A DNA stretch of 64,000 nucleotides from Marinomonas ostreistagni (GTDB lineage Bacteria > Pseudomonadota > Gammaproteobacteria > Pseudomonadales > Marinomonadaceae): the NCBI RefSeq assembly GCF_016461785.1, contig NZ_JAEMUH010000004.1:1-64000 (forward strand). The letters run 5' to 3'. Position 1 is the stretch's first letter; every line of letters begins with the position of its first letter. The notes beneath the pieces are model-generated. The model did no database searches. It had not been told where the DNA came from and saw nothing but the letters and a program-made list of their open reading frames with translations. The translations under genes were made by a program, and so were the position numbers. Shown in pieces: positions 19,283 through 29,543 of the stretch.

Positions 19283-20620
19283 ATGATCCCAGTAATTGCA
19301 TTGGTCGGTCGACCCAATGTTGGAAAATCTACTCTATTTAATCAGCTAACACGCTCACGTGATGCGTTGGTAGCGGATTATCCTGGCTTGACTCGTGACC
19401 GTAAATACGGTGACGGTAAAGCGGGAGAGCATGAGTTTATCGTGATTGATACGGGTGGTATCAGTGGTGACGAGCAAGGTATTGATGAGCATATGGCGCG
19501 TCAGTCTCTGCTTGCGATTGAAGAAGCGGATGCGGTGTTGTTTTTGGTGGATGGTCGTCATGGCTTAAACCCAGCAGATGAAATGATCGCTAATCATTTA
19601 CGTCGTTCTGAGAAGCCAGTTTTTCTGGTGGTGAACAAAACGGACGGTATCAATGAAGACATTGCACTGGCTGACTTCTACGCTTTAGGCATGGGTGAGC
19701 TGTATCCTCTTGCAGCGGCTCATGGTAAAGGTGTTCGATCGCTGATTGATACGGTGATGGAGCTGTTTGCAGAGCGCATTGCTGAAATGCGTGATCAAAT
19801 AGAGTTCAATGCCAAAGGTATCCGTATTGGAGTAGTGGGTCGTCCAAACGTTGGTAAATCAACCCTAGTTAACCGTATGTTGGGTGAAGAGCGTGTGGTT
19901 GTGTACGACATGCCAGGAACCACACGAGACAGTGTTTACATCCCCTACAAACGACACGATAAAGACTACACGCTGATTGATACAGCGGGTGTGCGTCGTC
20001 GTAAACACGTCAAAGAAGCGGTTGAGAAATTCTCCATCGTAAAGACGCTACAAGCGATCCAGGACGCCAACGTTGTTATCTGTGTGATCGATTCTCACGA
20101 AGACTTGGTAGAGCAAGATCTTCATATGATCGGTTATGTTTTGGATGCGGGTCGTGGTTTGGTGATTGCGATCAACAAGTGGGACGGTCTGAAGAAAGAA
20201 GACCGTGAACACATTAAGAAAGAAGTCGAGCGTCGTCTTGGTTTTGTCCCTTACGCGAAGGTTCACTACATCTCTGCACTTCATGGTACTGGTGTTGGTG
20301 ATCTTTATGACACCATCGAAGAGACATATGAATCATGTTACGCGAAGTGGTCTACTAACCGCTTAACTCGTATTTTGGAAGATGCTGTATCGGAACATCA
20401 ACCGCCTATGGTGAAAGGTCGTCGTATTAAGCTTCGTTATGCTCACCAAGGTGGCTCGAATCCACCGCGTATCGTTGTGCACGGTAACCAAACGGATGCG
20501 TTGCCGGGTAGCTACAAGCGCTACCTTGAGAACAAGTTCCGTACAGTTCTAAACATTACGGGTACGCCAATATCGTTTGAATTTAAGTCTTCTGATAACC
20601 CGTTCGCGCCAAAGCGTTAA
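19283..20620 (+). CDS. der: Ribosome assembly GTPase Der
   Basis: A 445-residue GTPase with two tandem G domains (about residues 3-165 and 180-350) and a C-terminal KH-like domain that acts in 50S maturation. Both P-loops are GRPNVGKST; the other motifs are VIDTGG/LIDTAG and VNKTD/INKWD. ATG 19283 is the family start ([14 protein letters not shown]). The 96 bases after bamB contain hairpins TGAGC-GTAT-GCTCA (19198-19211) and GGCTGC/GCAGCC (19228-19256) without a T run, so readthrough from bamB is likely. Confidence 0.97.
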   Translation: MIPVIALVGRPNVGKSTLFNQLTRSRDALVADYPGLTRDRKYGDGKAGEHEFIVIDTGGISGDEQGIDEHMARQSLLAIEEADAVLFLVDGRHGLNPADEMIANHLRRSEKPVFLVVNKTDGINEDIALADFYALGMGELYPLAAAHGKGVRSLIDTVMELFAERIAEMRDQIEFNAKGIRIGVVGRPNVGKSTLVNRMLGEERVVVYDMPGTTRDSVYIPYKRHDKDYTLIDTAGVRRRKHVKEAVEKFSIVKTLQAIQDANVVICVIDSHEDLVEQDLHMIGYVLDAGRGLVIAINKWDGLKKEDREHIKKEVERRLGFVPYAKVHYISALHGTGVGDLYDTIEETYESCYAKWSTNRLTRILEDAVSEHQPPMVKGRRIKLRYAHQGGSNPPRIVVHGNQTDALPGSYKRYLENKFRTVLNITGTPISFEFKSSDNPFAPKR

Positions 20621-20636
20621 TTTAGTTAGAGTAATT

Positions 20637-20675
20637 AAAAAGCCTGTATTCATCTTGATACAGGCTTTTTATTTT
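20637..20675. terminator. Terminator between der and the minus-strand genes
   Basis: A 13-bp perfect stem AAAAAGCCTGTAT (20637-20649) / ATACAGGCTTTTT (20658-20670), with A and T runs on both sides. It can serve der on the plus strand and the convergent glycosyltransferase on the minus strand. Confidence 0.88.
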
Positions 20676-20699
20676 TCTAAGGAAGCCAGTTAAAAGACT

Positions 20700-21881
20700 T
20701 TAATAAAGCAAACGTTCAACTTGGGTAACCAAGTTGATCATTGATGAAGGACGCTTAGAAACCTGTTCAGCCTTTTCAAGGGGCTTTGACCAATTATGGG
20801 GATGGCTAAGTTCGCTTAGTAATACATCTTCTATTATTGCACTATCAAGATCTTTACGCGAAGCGACGATACATGAGTTTATCTGGGAAAGCATCCGATT
20901 GGCATTGAGTCTCTGTTCAAAATGCTTTGGCAATATGAATTGAAAGCGTCCTGCTAAAATTGATTCTTCTGATAGGTTGATGCCACCATGATGAATACAT
21001 GCTGTCGCATTTGAAAGTATTTCTTTTATGGATGGCGGTTTTAGTAAAATATTGAGACCTAAACTACTCCAGTGTTTGTAGGCAGTGACATTGATACCAT
21101 TAATCAAACAGTCAGCGGATAGTTTATGCTTCGCTATAATATTTAAAATATGACTTGTCGAAGGATGATTTGCACTCAAGTATACACATAAATGAGATTT
21201 CTTTGCTGCTGGTATAGGAAAGACATCTTTCTCTAAAGGACCAATCGCTAAGTCACGGCTATCACCATAGATATCCAGTTCTTTAATAATAGAAAGAACC
21301 TGAGATTGACCTTTGATAATGTCCGGTAAACACTCTGGAAGAGTTTTCGTGTAAGGTTCCATAGCAGAAATAGCATTCTCTAATAAGAATTCTTCACTCC
21401 ATACTCTAGGGTAATCTTTTCGTAAACGAGGAAATGAACCTTTTTGGGCGTGGGGAACAACAAATCCATCACCGAAGCAAATCACTGGAAGTCTATCATA
21501 GCAAGCAAGTGTCAGGATTGGAGCGTAATCTGCAATAATTAAGTCAGGTTGATATTTTTTTAGTATATCTATCCATTGTTCGATACGATTTTTAAGTGTT
21601 GTTTTATCTGCGAAGCCTCCAATACCTAGTATGTCGCTATAGGATGTTGCTTTAAATGCTTGTTGATTATTCCAATTAGTTTTAGCTTCTGGAGCTTTAA
21701 TCAAAGTAATTTTATGTTGCTGGTAGCGTTCCTTTAGAGTTTGGGGATTGGCTGCAGCCACAATCGGAATAAATCCAGCCAACCGTAAAGCCAAAGCAAC
21801 TTTCAGAAGACGAGTTGCATGCCCCATACCCCCGCCAAATTCCCATGCTATTAATACTCGCCGGATACGTTTCACAGTCAT
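20700..21881 (-). CDS. GT-B-fold glycosyltransferase-like protein
   Basis: A 393-residue protein with the GT-B pattern of MurG/MGT-like enzymes. A glycine-rich N-terminal loop (EFGGGMGHATRLLKVALAL) precedes an acceptor-side Rossmann domain, and the C-terminal donor-binding motif is HHGGINLSEESILAG, close to the HGG..T..E motif of UDP-sugar enzymes. No signal peptide or membrane segment is seen, so it is cytoplasmic. ATG 21881 lies 9 bases after the stop of the TPR protein gene upstream, so they form an operon. Both are divergent from the RTX protein gene, which may be their substrate (inference). Confidence 0.75.
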   Translation of the reverse strand: MTVKRIRRVLIAWEFGGGMGHATRLLKVALALRLAGFIPIVAAANPQTLKERYQQHKITLIKAPEAKTNWNNQQAFKATSYSDILGIGGFADKTTLKNRIEQWIDILKKYQPDLIIADYAPILTLACYDRLPVICFGDGFVVPHAQKGSFPRLRKDYPRVWSEEFLLENAISAMEPYTKTLPECLPDIIKGQSQVLSIIKELDIYGDSRDLAIGPLEKDVFPIPAAKKSHLCVYLSANHPSTSHILNIIAKHKLSADCLINGINVTAYKHWSSLGLNILLKPPSIKEILSNATACIHHGGINLSEESILAGRFQFILPKHFEQRLNANRMLSQINSCIVASRKDLDSAIIEDVLLSELSHPHNWSKPLEKAEQVSKRPSSMINLVTQVERLLY

Positions 21882-21890
21882 CTTATCTCT

Positions 21891-24179
21891 CTATCTGGAA
21901 CGAAAAGTATCAGTCAGAATTGCTTTGACTTCGGCAACGGATTGTTCCCAATGACTAACCTGTTTTTGCCTTATTAGATTTACGGAGGGATACCATGGGG
22001 AATCAGGTCTATCTGCTAACCAGCGCCAATCACTATTAACTGGCAGCATTACAGACGTTGGGATACCTAATATTCCAGCCATGTGAGCCATAGAGGTGCA
22101 GCTCGTAACCAGATAATCGCACTGTTTCAATAAAGAGAATGTGTCTAAAAGGCTTCCATCATGTTCTTTAATGATGCTCCCTAAATCTTGTATGGATGAC
22201 GCGATATCAAAAGAGTAAATTTCTTCAATAGCCAATTCATTAATCTGGAGAGATACGAAATGTAGGTCTTTCATGTCTAAGAGGGTGAGTAAAGGTCGCA
22301 ACCCAGGCGAGCGTGATTTATCAGCCTTAAAATCAGGGTTTCCTCTCCAGCAAAGGGCTATTACTGGTTTCCTATCTGCATGAATAGCATTAGCCCATTT
22401 CCTATCTGTGGGCAATGATTTCCAAAGGTCTGTTTCAGGTTTAGGGATGTTTTGAACACTATTTATGCCCATATGCATTGGGAGGCTCATCAGAGGAGTC
22501 CAAAAGTCAAAGCTTGCCAAGGCATCAATTCTATCCCAATTCAGTACTTGTTCAGCAGGTAATACGTGTCTAAGAACAGGAAGAGTAGGTGCTTTACCTG
22601 CAAAATAAACTTTGAGATTCGTTGTTCGATGCAAAATGTCAACAAAGCGAAGGAACTGAAGTGTATCGCCGATGCCTTGCTCATCTAAGATGAGCAGTGA
22701 ACCTACAGTTTGATGATGAGGATTCCAACGTGCCAATTTCTCTGGGTTTACTTGGCGTAGGTTTAGGGCTTCGTGACGATATTCAAAGTGGGGCCATGCT
22801 TCTTCGTAGCGACCTTGAAGCAGGTAGTGAAAAGCTAACTTCCAATGGTATTTAGCTGAAGGAGTCAACTTAACGGCTTGTTCATAATAGCGTGCCGCTT
22901 GGTCTAACTGACCTTTGCTTCGGAGGGTGCTCCCCATTCCTGCTAGAGCGTTAACCTGGTTTGGATTAGATTCTAAAAGGTTCTCTAAATCTAGTTGGGC
23001 TTCATCAAAGTTACCAAGGTCCATCAAAAGATTGGCTCTATTGACCAATGCACTGGTTAGTTGACTTTCTATATTGCCTTTAATAATGCAACTGTAAATA
23101 TTAATAGATAACTCGATTTTTTCCGAAAATTGAGCTTGAAGAGCAGAGCTAAATAACCACTTGGCATGCATTTCGCTATCTGGTTGCCAACCGTCTAAAG
23201 TTTTATTTAATAACTCAAAAACTAAATTAGGTTGGCTTCTTTCAAGGTACCCTTCTAGAGCACGAGCGTTTGGTTGAGTGTTTTTAGAGCTTTGTAAACG
23301 AATGAGTCGTTGAACAACTTCAGTTTCGGATTGATCGAGACTTTCAGGTGAATAATGAAAGCAGTGTTCGCCAGCGATATCTAAGAAATAACCTTCACTC
23401 GGAAGAATGACATTTAAATGTTGAGCTAAAGCGTGATTCGGCAAAAAGCTGAGTGGAGCACTAGCGCAATGAGGTAGATACAGTGAAACATCGCATTCAG
23501 CTATCAAAGGTTGTTCATGTAATTTAACTGAAAACACTTTAACACCTATAAAGGTGTTCAAAAGGTTAATGTTTGTACTTTCAGGAATGCATAACGCGAT
23601 GTTTGGGACAACTCGACTCAGTCTTGATAGGATTTTTTCTAAGAACAATGCTGAGTTTTCATCAGCAAGTCCTTCTACCCAAACACTAAAAAACTCAGAA
23701 AGCCAGCCTTGCACGTGCTGTTTCTCAGGTAATTGAGTATGCCTAAACAATGGTATGTAGATCGTATTCTTAATCCCATTGAGCGCGAGTTGGCTGTAGT
23801 CATAGGCGTTGGTGCATATCCAATAATTTGGCAGCCAATCATTTGACCATTTTTTAACGACACTTAGTGGTGATGGACTGTCCAGAATCGCTAAATTATA
23901 AGCTCCTTGGGTGTTAATTTTCTTTGTTTGTTCGTTTACTACATGAAGTATTGTTAGGGGGATACGCTGCCTTGATGAATAAGCCTTACCGTTTACCGCA
24001 AAATTATTGAGCTCATTTGAAAAAAAAGCTTGTTGAGCAAAATTGAGCTTCAACTGGTTAGGCAAGCTAATGAACACAAACTTGGCGCCGTTACATTTTA
24101 AGTGCTTGAGCCAGTCAAAAAGGTGCTTGGCTAAATTTGAGGAAGATTGATTAAGGCTCAGAGCAAAAAGTTGGGGCAT
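21891..24179 (-). CDS. TPR protein with GT9-like glycosyltransferase domain
   Basis: A 762-residue cytoplasmic protein. The N-terminal ~340 residues are not recognised. TPR repeats cover about 345-470 (NFDEAQLDLENLLESNPNQ; GQLDQAARYYEQAVKLTPS). The C-terminal ~265 residues resemble heptosyltransferase (GT9)-like domains, with LILDEQGIGDTLQFLRF, PVIALCWRGNPDF and VTSCTSMAHMAGILG. Such TPR-GT proteins often modify large surface proteins or glycans. It is divergent from the RTX gene by 104 bases and shares its operon with the glycosyltransferase downstream. Function is inferred, not shown. Confidence 0.75.
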   Translation of the reverse strand: MPQLFALSLNQSSSNLAKHLFDWLKHLKCNGAKFVFISLPNQLKLNFAQQAFFSNELNNFAVNGKAYSSRQRIPLTILHVVNEQTKKINTQGAYNLAILDSPSPLSVVKKWSNDWLPNYWICTNAYDYSQLALNGIKNTIYIPLFRHTQLPEKQHVQGWLSEFFSVWVEGLADENSALFLEKILSRLSRVVPNIALCIPESTNINLLNTFIGVKVFSVKLHEQPLIAECDVSLYLPHCASAPLSFLPNHALAQHLNVILPSEGYFLDIAGEHCFHYSPESLDQSETEVVQRLIRLQSSKNTQPNARALEGYLERSQPNLVFELLNKTLDGWQPDSEMHAKWLFSSALQAQFSEKIELSINIYSCIIKGNIESQLTSALVNRANLLMDLGNFDEAQLDLENLLESNPNQVNALAGMGSTLRSKGQLDQAARYYEQAVKLTPSAKYHWKLAFHYLLQGRYEEAWPHFEYRHEALNLRQVNPEKLARWNPHHQTVGSLLILDEQGIGDTLQFLRFVDILHRTTNLKVYFAGKAPTLPVLRHVLPAEQVLNWDRIDALASFDFWTPLMSLPMHMGINSVQNIPKPETDLWKSLPTDRKWANAIHADRKPVIALCWRGNPDFKADKSRSPGLRPLLTLLDMKDLHFVSLQINELAIEEIYSFDIASSIQDLGSIIKEHDGSLLDTFSLLKQCDYLVTSCTSMAHMAGILGIPTSVMLPVNSDWRWLADRPDSPWYPSVNLIRQKQVSHWEQSVAEVKAILTDTFRSR

Positions 24180-24283
24180 TTGTAAGGTCTGCTTTTACAT
24201 TGTCTTTACAAGGTTTCTGCGTAAGAATATCGTTTATGCAAGAAATAATTATATTTTAGTAGGAAATAATTAGGTACTAGACT

Positions 24284-27200
24284 ATGTCAGATGAACAGTA
24301 TGAATATCAAGGATTACAGCTAGCCCCGGCCGAATCAAGCCTTCAAGGTGTTTTGTTCATCATGGATGATGTGAGTAATTACGGTGAATTAGTATCTGCT
24401 GTCGGAGAGAATACTGAAGTAGTTCTGTTGGATTCTCGTGGGAATGGTTTAGCGCAGATGGTCGCTTATCTCGCTAATTATCAAGATTTAGCGTTTATTG
24501 AAGTGGCCAGTCACGGCTCTTCGAGTAGCATCAGCCTTGGTTCTCTTACCCTTGATGCGAGTAACCTTGATAGTCATGCTGACTTATTAGAACAGCTTGG
24601 CTCAGCTTTATCTGATTCAGGTGACTTGCTTCTACTTGGTTGTAATATTGCGGAAGATGATTCTTCTACTTTTATTGCGGATATTGCAGCCTTAACGGGT
24701 GCGGATGTTGCGGCATCTAATGATGTAACAGGTGTTCAGGGTGACTGGGTTTTAGAATCTAACGTTGGTGATATCGAGAGTGATAATAACTTATGGTTTT
24801 ATGATGAAGCGAACCCAAATGTGAATCTTGTGGATGTTACGGGGGATAATTCTGGTAACATTCTCACCGGAAGCGTAGGGGACGACTCTATAACTGGATT
24901 AGGTGGAAATGACACGATTTCTGCGCTTGATGGAAACGACATTCTATATGGAAATCTAGGCAATGATACCTTATACGGTGGTGGTGGTGACGATACTCTT
25001 TCCGGTGGCGATGGTAATGATTTTACTTATGGTGCCACAGGTAATGATTTACTCTATGGCGGTGATGGCAATGATGGTATGTCAGGCGCTGATGGTGATG
25101 ACACGCTTTATGGTGGTCTTGGTAACGATACTCCTGCCGGCTCTTCAGGAAATGACTTAATCTATGGTGGTGATGGTAATGACTGGGTATGGGGCGGCAA
25201 AGGTAATGATACCTTGTATGGTGACGCGGGAACAGACACGATAACTGGGGGTAGTGAGGACGACATACTTTACGGCGGAGAAGGTAACGATACACTCAGT
25301 GGCCGCTCGGATGCAGATATTTTGTACGGAGGAGATGATGATGACTATCTCCGTGGTGGAGGCCAATTAGATACCCTTTATGGTGGCGCGGGTAACGATA
25401 CTTTTGGGGGTACTGTAGCCAACCATAATGGCGATACCATTATGGATTTTGAGGTCGGTGATGTTATTGTGGTAAACAGTACAGATCTTACTTCTCTTAA
25501 TGGTCAAACCATTGGCAGTACAATTGATCTTGGTTCTGGCACTCTTAATCTAGGTGGCAGTGTATCTGGTATTCTTCAAGCAGTTCTAGTTAACGGGAAT
25601 ACAGAAATATCTATTGTTCCAAACATTGCTCCCACCTCGGCCGATACCAGTAAAACGGTTTATTACAACGGCTCTTACTCCTTTAGTTCATCCGACTTTA
25701 GCTTTAGCGATGCTGACGTAGGAGATACTTTAGACCATATTACGATTGTCACTTTACCTGGTAAGGGAACACTGAAGTTAAGCGGAGTGGCTGTTTCGGC
25801 AGACGATGATATTTCGTTAGCCAATTTAGGGAATCTTACCTATAGCTCTGGTACAGATGGTACTGGTACCACATCGTTTACCTTTACTGTGAGTGATGGT
25901 GTGAGCGATTCTCAAGTAGCGAATACCTTCAATATCAATGTTATCGCACGTCCAACAACGCCTGCTGAACCTGAGCCAGTTGTGATAACAGAGGAAGTGG
26001 ATGGGACAACAGTCACAACAACAGAAGAGGAAGATGAGGATGGCAATACGATTCAAACCGTTACTGTCACTCCAATTTCTAGCGCACGTGTAGATACGGA
26101 TACAACCACCTCCAATGCAGATATCTCTTTGCACTCAACAGGTAATAATGGCTCTCAAGTTGTAACAACCGTTAGTTTGCCAACAGGTGTAGGTATCACC
26201 ACTCGTTCCAGCTCAACTGCAAATGCGCAAAATAGTGTAGATAACTTGATCGCTTTAATTGAAGACAGTGCTCAAGATGAAGAAGACCTAGCTGAAATGG
26301 AAAATTCTGGAAGTAGTTTCCTCGCTGCGCTGGATGATGTTGATAACCTTTGGGTGAATCAGGTGACATTAACCAATGATGGCAGTGCTTCGTCTTCAAA
26401 TACTATTCGCATATCTGGCTCCTCTGATGATTCATATCAAGAGGCATTGGTGATCGATACTAGGGAGCTACCAGCAGGTACTATTCTAGACCTAAATGAT
26501 ATTGAGTTTGCTGTTATTGTTGGTACAAACGTTACGATTCGTGGCGGGGAAGGGGCAAATATCGTATATGCCGGAGAAAATGCCCAAAATATTGTTTTAG
26601 GGGCAGAGGATGACGAGCTGCATGGTGGCGCAGGCGATGACATCGTTGGCTCTAAAGGAGGCGATGATCTTCTCTATGGTGATAGCGGTAATGATACCGT
26701 TGTTGGTGGAGTTGGCGACGATACGCTAAATGGAGGTATTGGTGATGATCTTATTCAAGGGGCTCAACAAGACAATGGAGAATTGATATTCAGTCTCAAT
26801 AGTGAGGGGGTAATCACCACACTATATACCCCAAATGAACTGGATTTATCGGACTCTAGCTTAGAAAGCATCTCTTTCTCTGGTGATTGGTATAGTCAAG
26901 CTTCTTACGTTAATGAAGGCCAAGTTTACGCTCTTGATACATCCAGCAGTATTGATAGCCTGTTGCAGGCTAACGATCAATTTGCCTTTTTAGCCGTTGA
27001 CAGTACTCGCTTAAAAACTTTAGCAATTTTAAAGAAAGTGTTTGATGGCGAACTTTATACGGTTGCTGAGCTAAATGAGGTCGCAACCTCTAGTACGACT
27101 CTATTGGAATACGCTGAGCAAGCTGTCAATGATTGGCGAGAACTCACTAGTATTAGTGAATCGGATGACATCGAAAATCAAGTTTTATCCTTGCTAGATA

Positions 27201-28009
27201 CATTCTGGCGTTACATAAGTATCACGCGTGAAGATATTGATACTGGCGTCAGTTTTATTGAATCGGGAGGTTCTTGGGAAGCATTATTGCTCGACATTGT
27301 TGCAAGCAATTATAGTAACTATGTGTTGTATGGTGGCACAGGAATTATGCAGCTGGCTCAAGCAACTGAGCTTGAGAGCTCTGGTCTGCAACAAGATGTC
27401 GGCGATGATGTGCTTTATGGCGGTGCAGGGGATGATACGCTAGTGGGTGGTCACGGTAGTGATTATGTAGATGGCGGTGATGGTGTGGATGTTGCTGTGC
27501 AGTCTAGAGCGAGTAGCGATTATCAACTTGTCTTAACGAGTGAAGGTGAATTGTCTCTAGTCTATCAAGATGGAGGCTACACAGAACAAGACACACTAGT
27601 AGATATTGAGCAAGTCTCTTTCAGTGATTCGACAGTAGACTTTTTTGCATCTAACCTTTCTAGCTCTGAATTGCTTCAGCTGGGGACGTTGGGTCAATTG
27701 ATGACTGGTGCAGCCCCTAGTTTGGAACAACTCAATGAATATCAAAATGATGGGTTAAGCCTAGCTAGTTTAGCTTCCGCTTTAATGCAAACTGATGCTT
27801 ACCAAACGCAATGGGAGAGCTTGGATGATGTCGCCTTTATTTCTGCAATAGCAGAGCAAGTCATTGATGGGCCTTTCACCGATAATGATGTGAGTTATTG
27901 GGTTGAGCGCTTGAGTAATGACTTAGAGAGAAGTGATGTCTTTGTTTTAGCATCTGGTATTGAAAGCTATCAAAGCGAAGCACTACAAAATGGACTACTT
28001 TTAATGTAG
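24284..28009 (+). CDS. DUF4347-RTX-DUF4214 type I secreted surface protein
   Basis: A 1241-residue acidic protein without an N-terminal signal peptide, as expected for a type I secretion substrate. Domains in order: DUF4347 (about 16-165); calcium-binding RTX nonapeptides (about 187-375); a cadherin/VCBS-like beta domain (about 448-556); an acidic Thr/Glu-rich segment; a second RTX block (about 760-828); a short third block (about 1037-1070); and DUF4214 (about 1130-1241). DUF4347 contains VASHGSS (His77) and LLLGCNIAE (Cys120), a His/Cys pair arranged as in caspase-like peptidases. No secretion ABC genes are adjacent. Probably an adhesin or surface-layer-like protein. Confidence 0.85.
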   Translation: MSDEQYEYQGLQLAPAESSLQGVLFIMDDVSNYGELVSAVGENTEVVLLDSRGNGLAQMVAYLANYQDLAFIEVASHGSSSSISLGSLTLDASNLDSHADLLEQLGSALSDSGDLLLLGCNIAEDDSSTFIADIAALTGADVAASNDVTGVQGDWVLESNVGDIESDNNLWFYDEANPNVNLVDVTGDNSGNILTGSVGDDSITGLGGNDTISALDGNDILYGNLGNDTLYGGGGDDTLSGGDGNDFTYGATGNDLLYGGDGNDGMSGADGDDTLYGGLGNDTPAGSSGNDLIYGGDGNDWVWGGKGNDTLYGDAGTDTITGGSEDDILYGGEGNDTLSGRSDADILYGGDDDDYLRGGGQLDTLYGGAGNDTFGGTVANHNGDTIMDFEVGDVIVVNSTDLTSLNGQTIGSTIDLGSGTLNLGGSVSGILQAVLVNGNTEISIVPNIAPTSADTSKTVYYNGSYSFSSSDFSFSDADVGDTLDHITIVTLPGKGTLKLSGVAVSADDDISLANLGNLTYSSGTDGTGTTSFTFTVSDGVSDSQVANTFNINVIARPTTPAEPEPVVITEEVDGTTVTTTEEEDEDGNTIQTVTVTPISSARVDTDTTTSNADISLHSTGNNGSQVVTTVSLPTGVGITTRSSSTANAQNSVDNLIALIEDSAQDEEDLAEMENSGSSFLAALDDVDNLWVNQVTLTNDGSASSSNTIRISGSSDDSYQEALVIDTRELPAGTILDLNDIEFAVIVGTNVTIRGGEGANIVYAGENAQNIVLGAEDDELHGGAGDDIVGSKGGDDLLYGDSGNDTVVGGVGDDTLNGGIGDDLIQGAQQDNGELIFSLNSEGVITTLYTPNELDLSDSSLESISFSGDWYSQASYVNEGQVYALDTSSSIDSLLQANDQFAFLAVDSTRLKTLAILKKVFDGELYTVAELNEVATSSTTLLEYAEQAVNDWRELTSISESDDIENQVLSLLDTFWRYISITREDIDTGVSFIESGGSWEALLLDIVASNYSNYVLYGGTGIMQLAQATELESSGLQQDVGDDVLYGGAGDDTLVGGHGSDYVDGGDGVDVAVQSRASSDYQLVLTSEGELSLVYQDGGYTEQDTLVDIEQVSFSDSTVDFFASNLSSSELLQLGTLGQLMTGAAPSLEQLNEYQNDGLSLASLASALMQTDAYQTQWESLDDVAFISAIAEQVIDGPFTDNDVSYWVERLSNDLERSDVFVLASGIESYQSEALQNGLLLM
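24844..25410 (+). repeat. Main RTX nonapeptide repeat block
   Basis: About twenty near-nine-residue repeats of the form G-G-x-G-x-D-x-L-x are encoded in phase (GGDGNDFTYGATGNDLLYG and similar). Each pair builds a calcium-binding beta-roll turn once the protein reaches calcium-rich seawater. Repeats are degenerate at DNA level, so the block is old rather than recently expanded. Confidence 0.9.
26560..26765 (+). repeat. Second RTX repeat block
   Basis: Roughly seven further RTX-type repeats (ELHGGAGDDIVGSKGGDDLL and following) lie in the same reading frame; a third short group is encoded near 27395-27490. Confidence 0.85.
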
Positions 28010-28040
28010 CGGTTTAAGCTATTAAGTTTGTTGAGAGAAT

Positions 28041-28074
28041 AGCCCCACCTGATTTGATCAAGTGGGGCTTTTTT
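28041..28074 (+). terminator. Terminator after the RTX gene
   Basis: AGCCCCAC (28041-28048) pairs with GTGGGGCT (28062-28069), followed by six T. A strong Rho-independent terminator directly behind the RTX gene, which is therefore monocistronic. Confidence 0.88.
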
Positions 28075-28180
28075 GTTTCTGCTCGACCTTAGTCTTAAAT
28101 CTATTGTTCCTCGTGCTCCGATCAGCTACCTTGAAGAGTAAATCAGATGGAAAAACAAGAAAAATAAAAAAGGAGAGGCC

Positions 28181-29290
28181 ATGTCACAATCGGTTCAATT
28201 TTCATCGTTGCCTTTTGCTAGCCACTTCAAGCTTGGTGTCATTCGGCTGAATTCAGAAAAAACGCTGAATGCGCTGTCTTTAGAAATGATCAATCTAATT
28301 CACGCCCAATTACATGAATGGCAAGAAGACCCATACATCGTTGCAGTGCTAATTGAGGGAAGTGGAGACAAAGCATTTTGCGCGGGCGGTAACGTGGTCG
28401 ATGTGTATCGATCAATCGTTGATACAGCGGACGATGGTGTTTTCAGTCAACATTACTTCAGTCATGAGTATGAGCTTGACCAATATATTCATGAGTATCG
28501 TAAACCGGTCCTTTGTTGGGGGCATGGTTATGTAATGGGGGGCGGCATGGGATTGTTTATGGCGTCCCGCTATCGATTAGTCATGCCATCAAGCAAACTT
28601 GCGATGCCGGAAATCAAAATTGGTCTGTATCCCGATGTGGGAGCAAGTTACTTCTTAAATCAACTGCCAGAACATTTTGCTCGTTTTTTAGCACTGACGG
28701 CCTACCAAGTTAATGCTACCGACGCCTGTGAATTAGGCTTGGCAACCCACTATGTTTGCGATGAAGCCTACCGTGATATTTTGAACCAGTTAGCGTTAGG
28801 AGTGCTTGATGACAATAGTCATGAGCATGTCATTCAGCATATAGAACGTGTACTTCATACATTTACTATGTCGGATGAGTTGCCATTATTAAGGCCAGAA
28901 CTGATCGCCCATGAAAAAGAACTCGAAAAGCTGATGAGTGGCGACATTGTGAATATTTACCACTCGTTGAAAGGCTTTAAAAATGACAGCTCTTCTTTGA
29001 TGGCTGCGCGAGGAAACTTCCTCAAAGGTAGTCCTTTGTCTGCATGTCTGATCATTGAGCAATTGGATTGGGCAAAAAGTAAAAGTCTTGCGGATGTGTT
29101 TGAGCGTGAGACTTGTTTATCTGTCAACATCAGCCTATATGGAGATTTTTGTGAGGGTGTCCGTGCATTATTGATCGATAAGGATCAAAAGCCCGTATGG
29201 AAATATCACTCAGTGATTGAAGTGCCGAAAAATGTGCTTCCTAGTTACGTTGATAAAGTTACTTCGAAAAGGGCGGAGTGTCCGAGTTAG
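28181..29290 (+). CDS. Enoyl-CoA hydratase/3-hydroxyisobutyryl-CoA hydrolase family protein
   Basis: A 369-residue crotonase-fold protein of the ECH_2 type. The oxyanion-hole regions [12 protein letters not shown] and [10 protein letters not shown] are present, and [13 protein letters not shown] carries the Glu and Asp expected for 3-hydroxyisobutyryl-CoA hydrolase (valine degradation). The long C-terminal region after about residue 250 also fits that group rather than simple hydratases. ATG 28181 follows an excellent AGGAGAG. The gene stands alone, without other branched-chain degradation genes, so the substrate remains uncertain. Confidence 0.85.
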   Translation: MSQSVQFSSLPFASHFKLGVIRLNSEKTLNALSLEMINLIHAQLHEWQEDPYIVAVLIEGSGDKAFCAGGNVVDVYRSIVDTADDGVFSQHYFSHEYELDQYIHEYRKPVLCWGHGYVMGGGMGLFMASRYRLVMPSSKLAMPEIKIGLYPDVGASYFLNQLPEHFARFLALTAYQVNATDACELGLATHYVCDEAYRDILNQLALGVLDDNSHEHVIQHIERVLHTFTMSDELPLLRPELIAHEKELEKLMSGDIVNIYHSLKGFKNDSSSLMAARGNFLKGSPLSACLIIEQLDWAKSKSLADVFERETCLSVNISLYGDFCEGVRALLIDKDQKPVWKYHSVIEVPKNVLPSYVDKVTSKRAECPS

Positions 29291-29426
29291 TGGCTTTATT
29301 GCGGTAGTCACTCAGTACAATCTCTAGTGCTGCGATCACTGTTTCGTTTGGGATTTCATTCTCCTCAAGCAGAGCAATAAGGTCGACGGCGAGTTTAATA
29401 TGATCTGGTGCGGTTTCTAGTGACAT
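29259..29426 (-). CDS. ybaM: YbaM-like small protein (DUF2496)
   Basis: A 55-residue protein from ATG 29426 ([20 protein letters not shown]). The stretch [28 protein letters not shown] matches what I remember of E. coli YbaM (PF10689), also called RsmS in plant-pathogenic enterobacteria, where it influences secondary-metabolite regulation. Upstream in-frame ATGs at 29441 and 29453 are possible; I chose the one matching the family N-terminus. None has a good ribosome-binding site. The last 32 bases overlap the convergent hydratase gene. Confidence 0.8.
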   Translation of the reverse strand: MSLETAPDHIKLAVDLIALLEENEIPNETVIAALEIVLSDYRNKATNSDTPPFSK

Positions 29427-29543
29427 GGATTTATTCTTCATATTTGCTGTCATGTATTTGGAATAGGCGTTTAATACAATGGTGTTGTCTAATGTACAGC
29501 ACTATTGTCTGGTAAGAAATGTTAACACATCCTCGAGGTGCAC

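Noticed and set aside
25023..25366. Antisense frames rich in His and Tyr within the RTX region
   Set aside because: They mirror the GGDGND repeat codons and have no independent support.
24844..25410. Possible CRISPR-like or tandem DNA repeat
   Set aside because: The repetition is at protein level (RTX nonapeptides); the DNA units are not identical and have no spacers.
28062..28250. Small plus-strand frame before the hydratase gene
   Set aside because: It starts inside the RTX terminator and overlaps the hydratase start, which has a far better ribosome-binding site.
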